NCBI GenBank assembly: GCA_032089155.1
Contig: DAMDEV010000152.1
Coordinates: forward strand, 1 to 5,766
Length of the DNA stretch: 5,766 bases
Source of the DNA: Faucicola sp032089155
GTDB taxonomy: Bacteria > Pseudomonadota > Gammaproteobacteria > Pseudomonadales > Moraxellaceae
Direction: 5' to 3'
Of the stretch, positions 5,633 to 5,766 are shown piece after piece. The translations under genes were made by a program, and so were the position numbers. Below the pieces are notes generated by a model. It was not told the origin of the DNA. It did no database searches and was given only the letters and a program-made list of their open reading frames with translations. Numbering within the stretch: position 1 is the first letter of the stretch; every line of letters starts with the position of its first letter.

Positions 5633-5660
5633 TTGTTGCTGGCGTATTCTAGGGTAAAAT
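5633..5660 (+). promoter_or_regulatory. Candidate promoter downstream of gspK
   Basis: TAAAAT (5655-5660) matches the -10 consensus at five of six bases. TTGTTG (5633-5638), 16 bp upstream, is a three-of-six -35. It would drive a gene beginning near or beyond the right edge. The surrounding DNA is AT-rich, so such matches arise easily. Confidence 0.3.
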
Positions 5661-5678
5661 AGGGGGTTTTTCTTGGGC

Positions 5679-5705
5679 GTTGTTGAATGACGGTTGTTGA
5701 ATGAC
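5679..5705. repeat. Tandem direct repeat, 14-bp period
   Basis: The 13-mer GTTGTTGAATGAC occurs at 5679-5691 and again at 5693-5705, separated by one base. The second copy contains the ATG at 5701 of the possible next gene. This looks like a recent small duplication or a pair of directly repeated binding sites. Confidence 0.75.
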
Positions 5706-5766
5706 AATGGGGCAGAAAACGGGCACAAAAGCGTTGTCAACACAACGGATACAGATGCAACCTAGA
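5701..5766 (+). CDS. Possible start of the next gene (3' truncated by the window)
   Basis: A frame beginning ATG at 5701 (also ATG 5707 and 5755) stays open to the edge for 22 codons and is rich in Lys, Gln, Thr and Arg. ATG 5755 has a GGA at 5747-5749 upstream that could be a weak ribosome site; the earlier ATGs have none. A candidate promoter lies at 5633-5660. Twenty-two codons without a stop is weak evidence and the product is not recognisable. It could equally be leader sequence. Confidence 0.25.
   Translation, partial: MTMGQKTGTKALSTQRIQMQPR

Noticed and set aside
1..5766. CRISPR array, insertion sequence, tRNA or rRNA, phage or defence genes
   Set aside because: No regularly spaced repeats, transposase or flanking inverted ends, tRNA-like cloverleaf or rRNA sequence was seen; the coding content is housekeeping and T2SS genes.

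Overview
The window looks like a chromosomal segment from a gammaproteobacterium of the family Moraxellaceae (Moraxella/Faucicola/Psychrobacter-like). The reasons are the moderate, slightly AT-leaning base composition, protein sequences close to gammaproteobacterial forms, and a small type II secretion (T2SS) cluster standing apart from the rest of the gsp genes, a dispersed arrangement known from Acinetobacter and relatives. The genus is an inference; nothing here fixes it. All recognised genes lie on the + strand.

Layout. (1) 1-514: the C-terminal part of HemW, a radical-SAM-family heme chaperone, cut by the left edge. (2) 515-592: a short gap with an inverted repeat. (3) 593-1378: a complete TatD-family metal-dependent hydrolase. 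(4) 1379-1624: a 246-bp intergenic region. It holds a good sigma70-type promoter (-35 TTGGCA, 17-bp spacer, -10 TATGAT) whose spacer is almost filled by a 16-bp palindrome, then three alternating TTACTAA/TTAGTAA elements at an exact 13-bp period and a T-run. (5) 1625-2326: a TetR/AcrR-type regulator. (6) 2410-5568: four minor pseudopilin genes, gspH-gspI-gspJ-gspK, with coupled starts between H/I and I/J. (7) 5569-5766: a non-coding tail with a possible promoter, a 14-bp-period tandem repeat and perhaps the first codons of the next gene.

How the genes work together. GspI, GspJ and GspK form the tip complex that starts the T2SS pseudopilus, and GspH joins it to the shaft built from the major pseudopilin GspG. 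GspG, the GspD secretin, the GspE ATPase, GspF, GspL, GspM and the GspO prepilin peptidase are not in this window and must be encoded elsewhere. The TetR gene lies 83 bp upstream of gspH with no visible terminator between, so read-through or regulation of gspHIJK is possible but not shown. HemW and TatD are housekeeping proteins with no evident link to secretion.

I do not see a clearly new biological system. The best leads are the palindrome-in-promoter design ahead of tetR, the repeated elements in its leader, and the long, QQG-ending leaders and low-complexity inserts of the pseudopilins.
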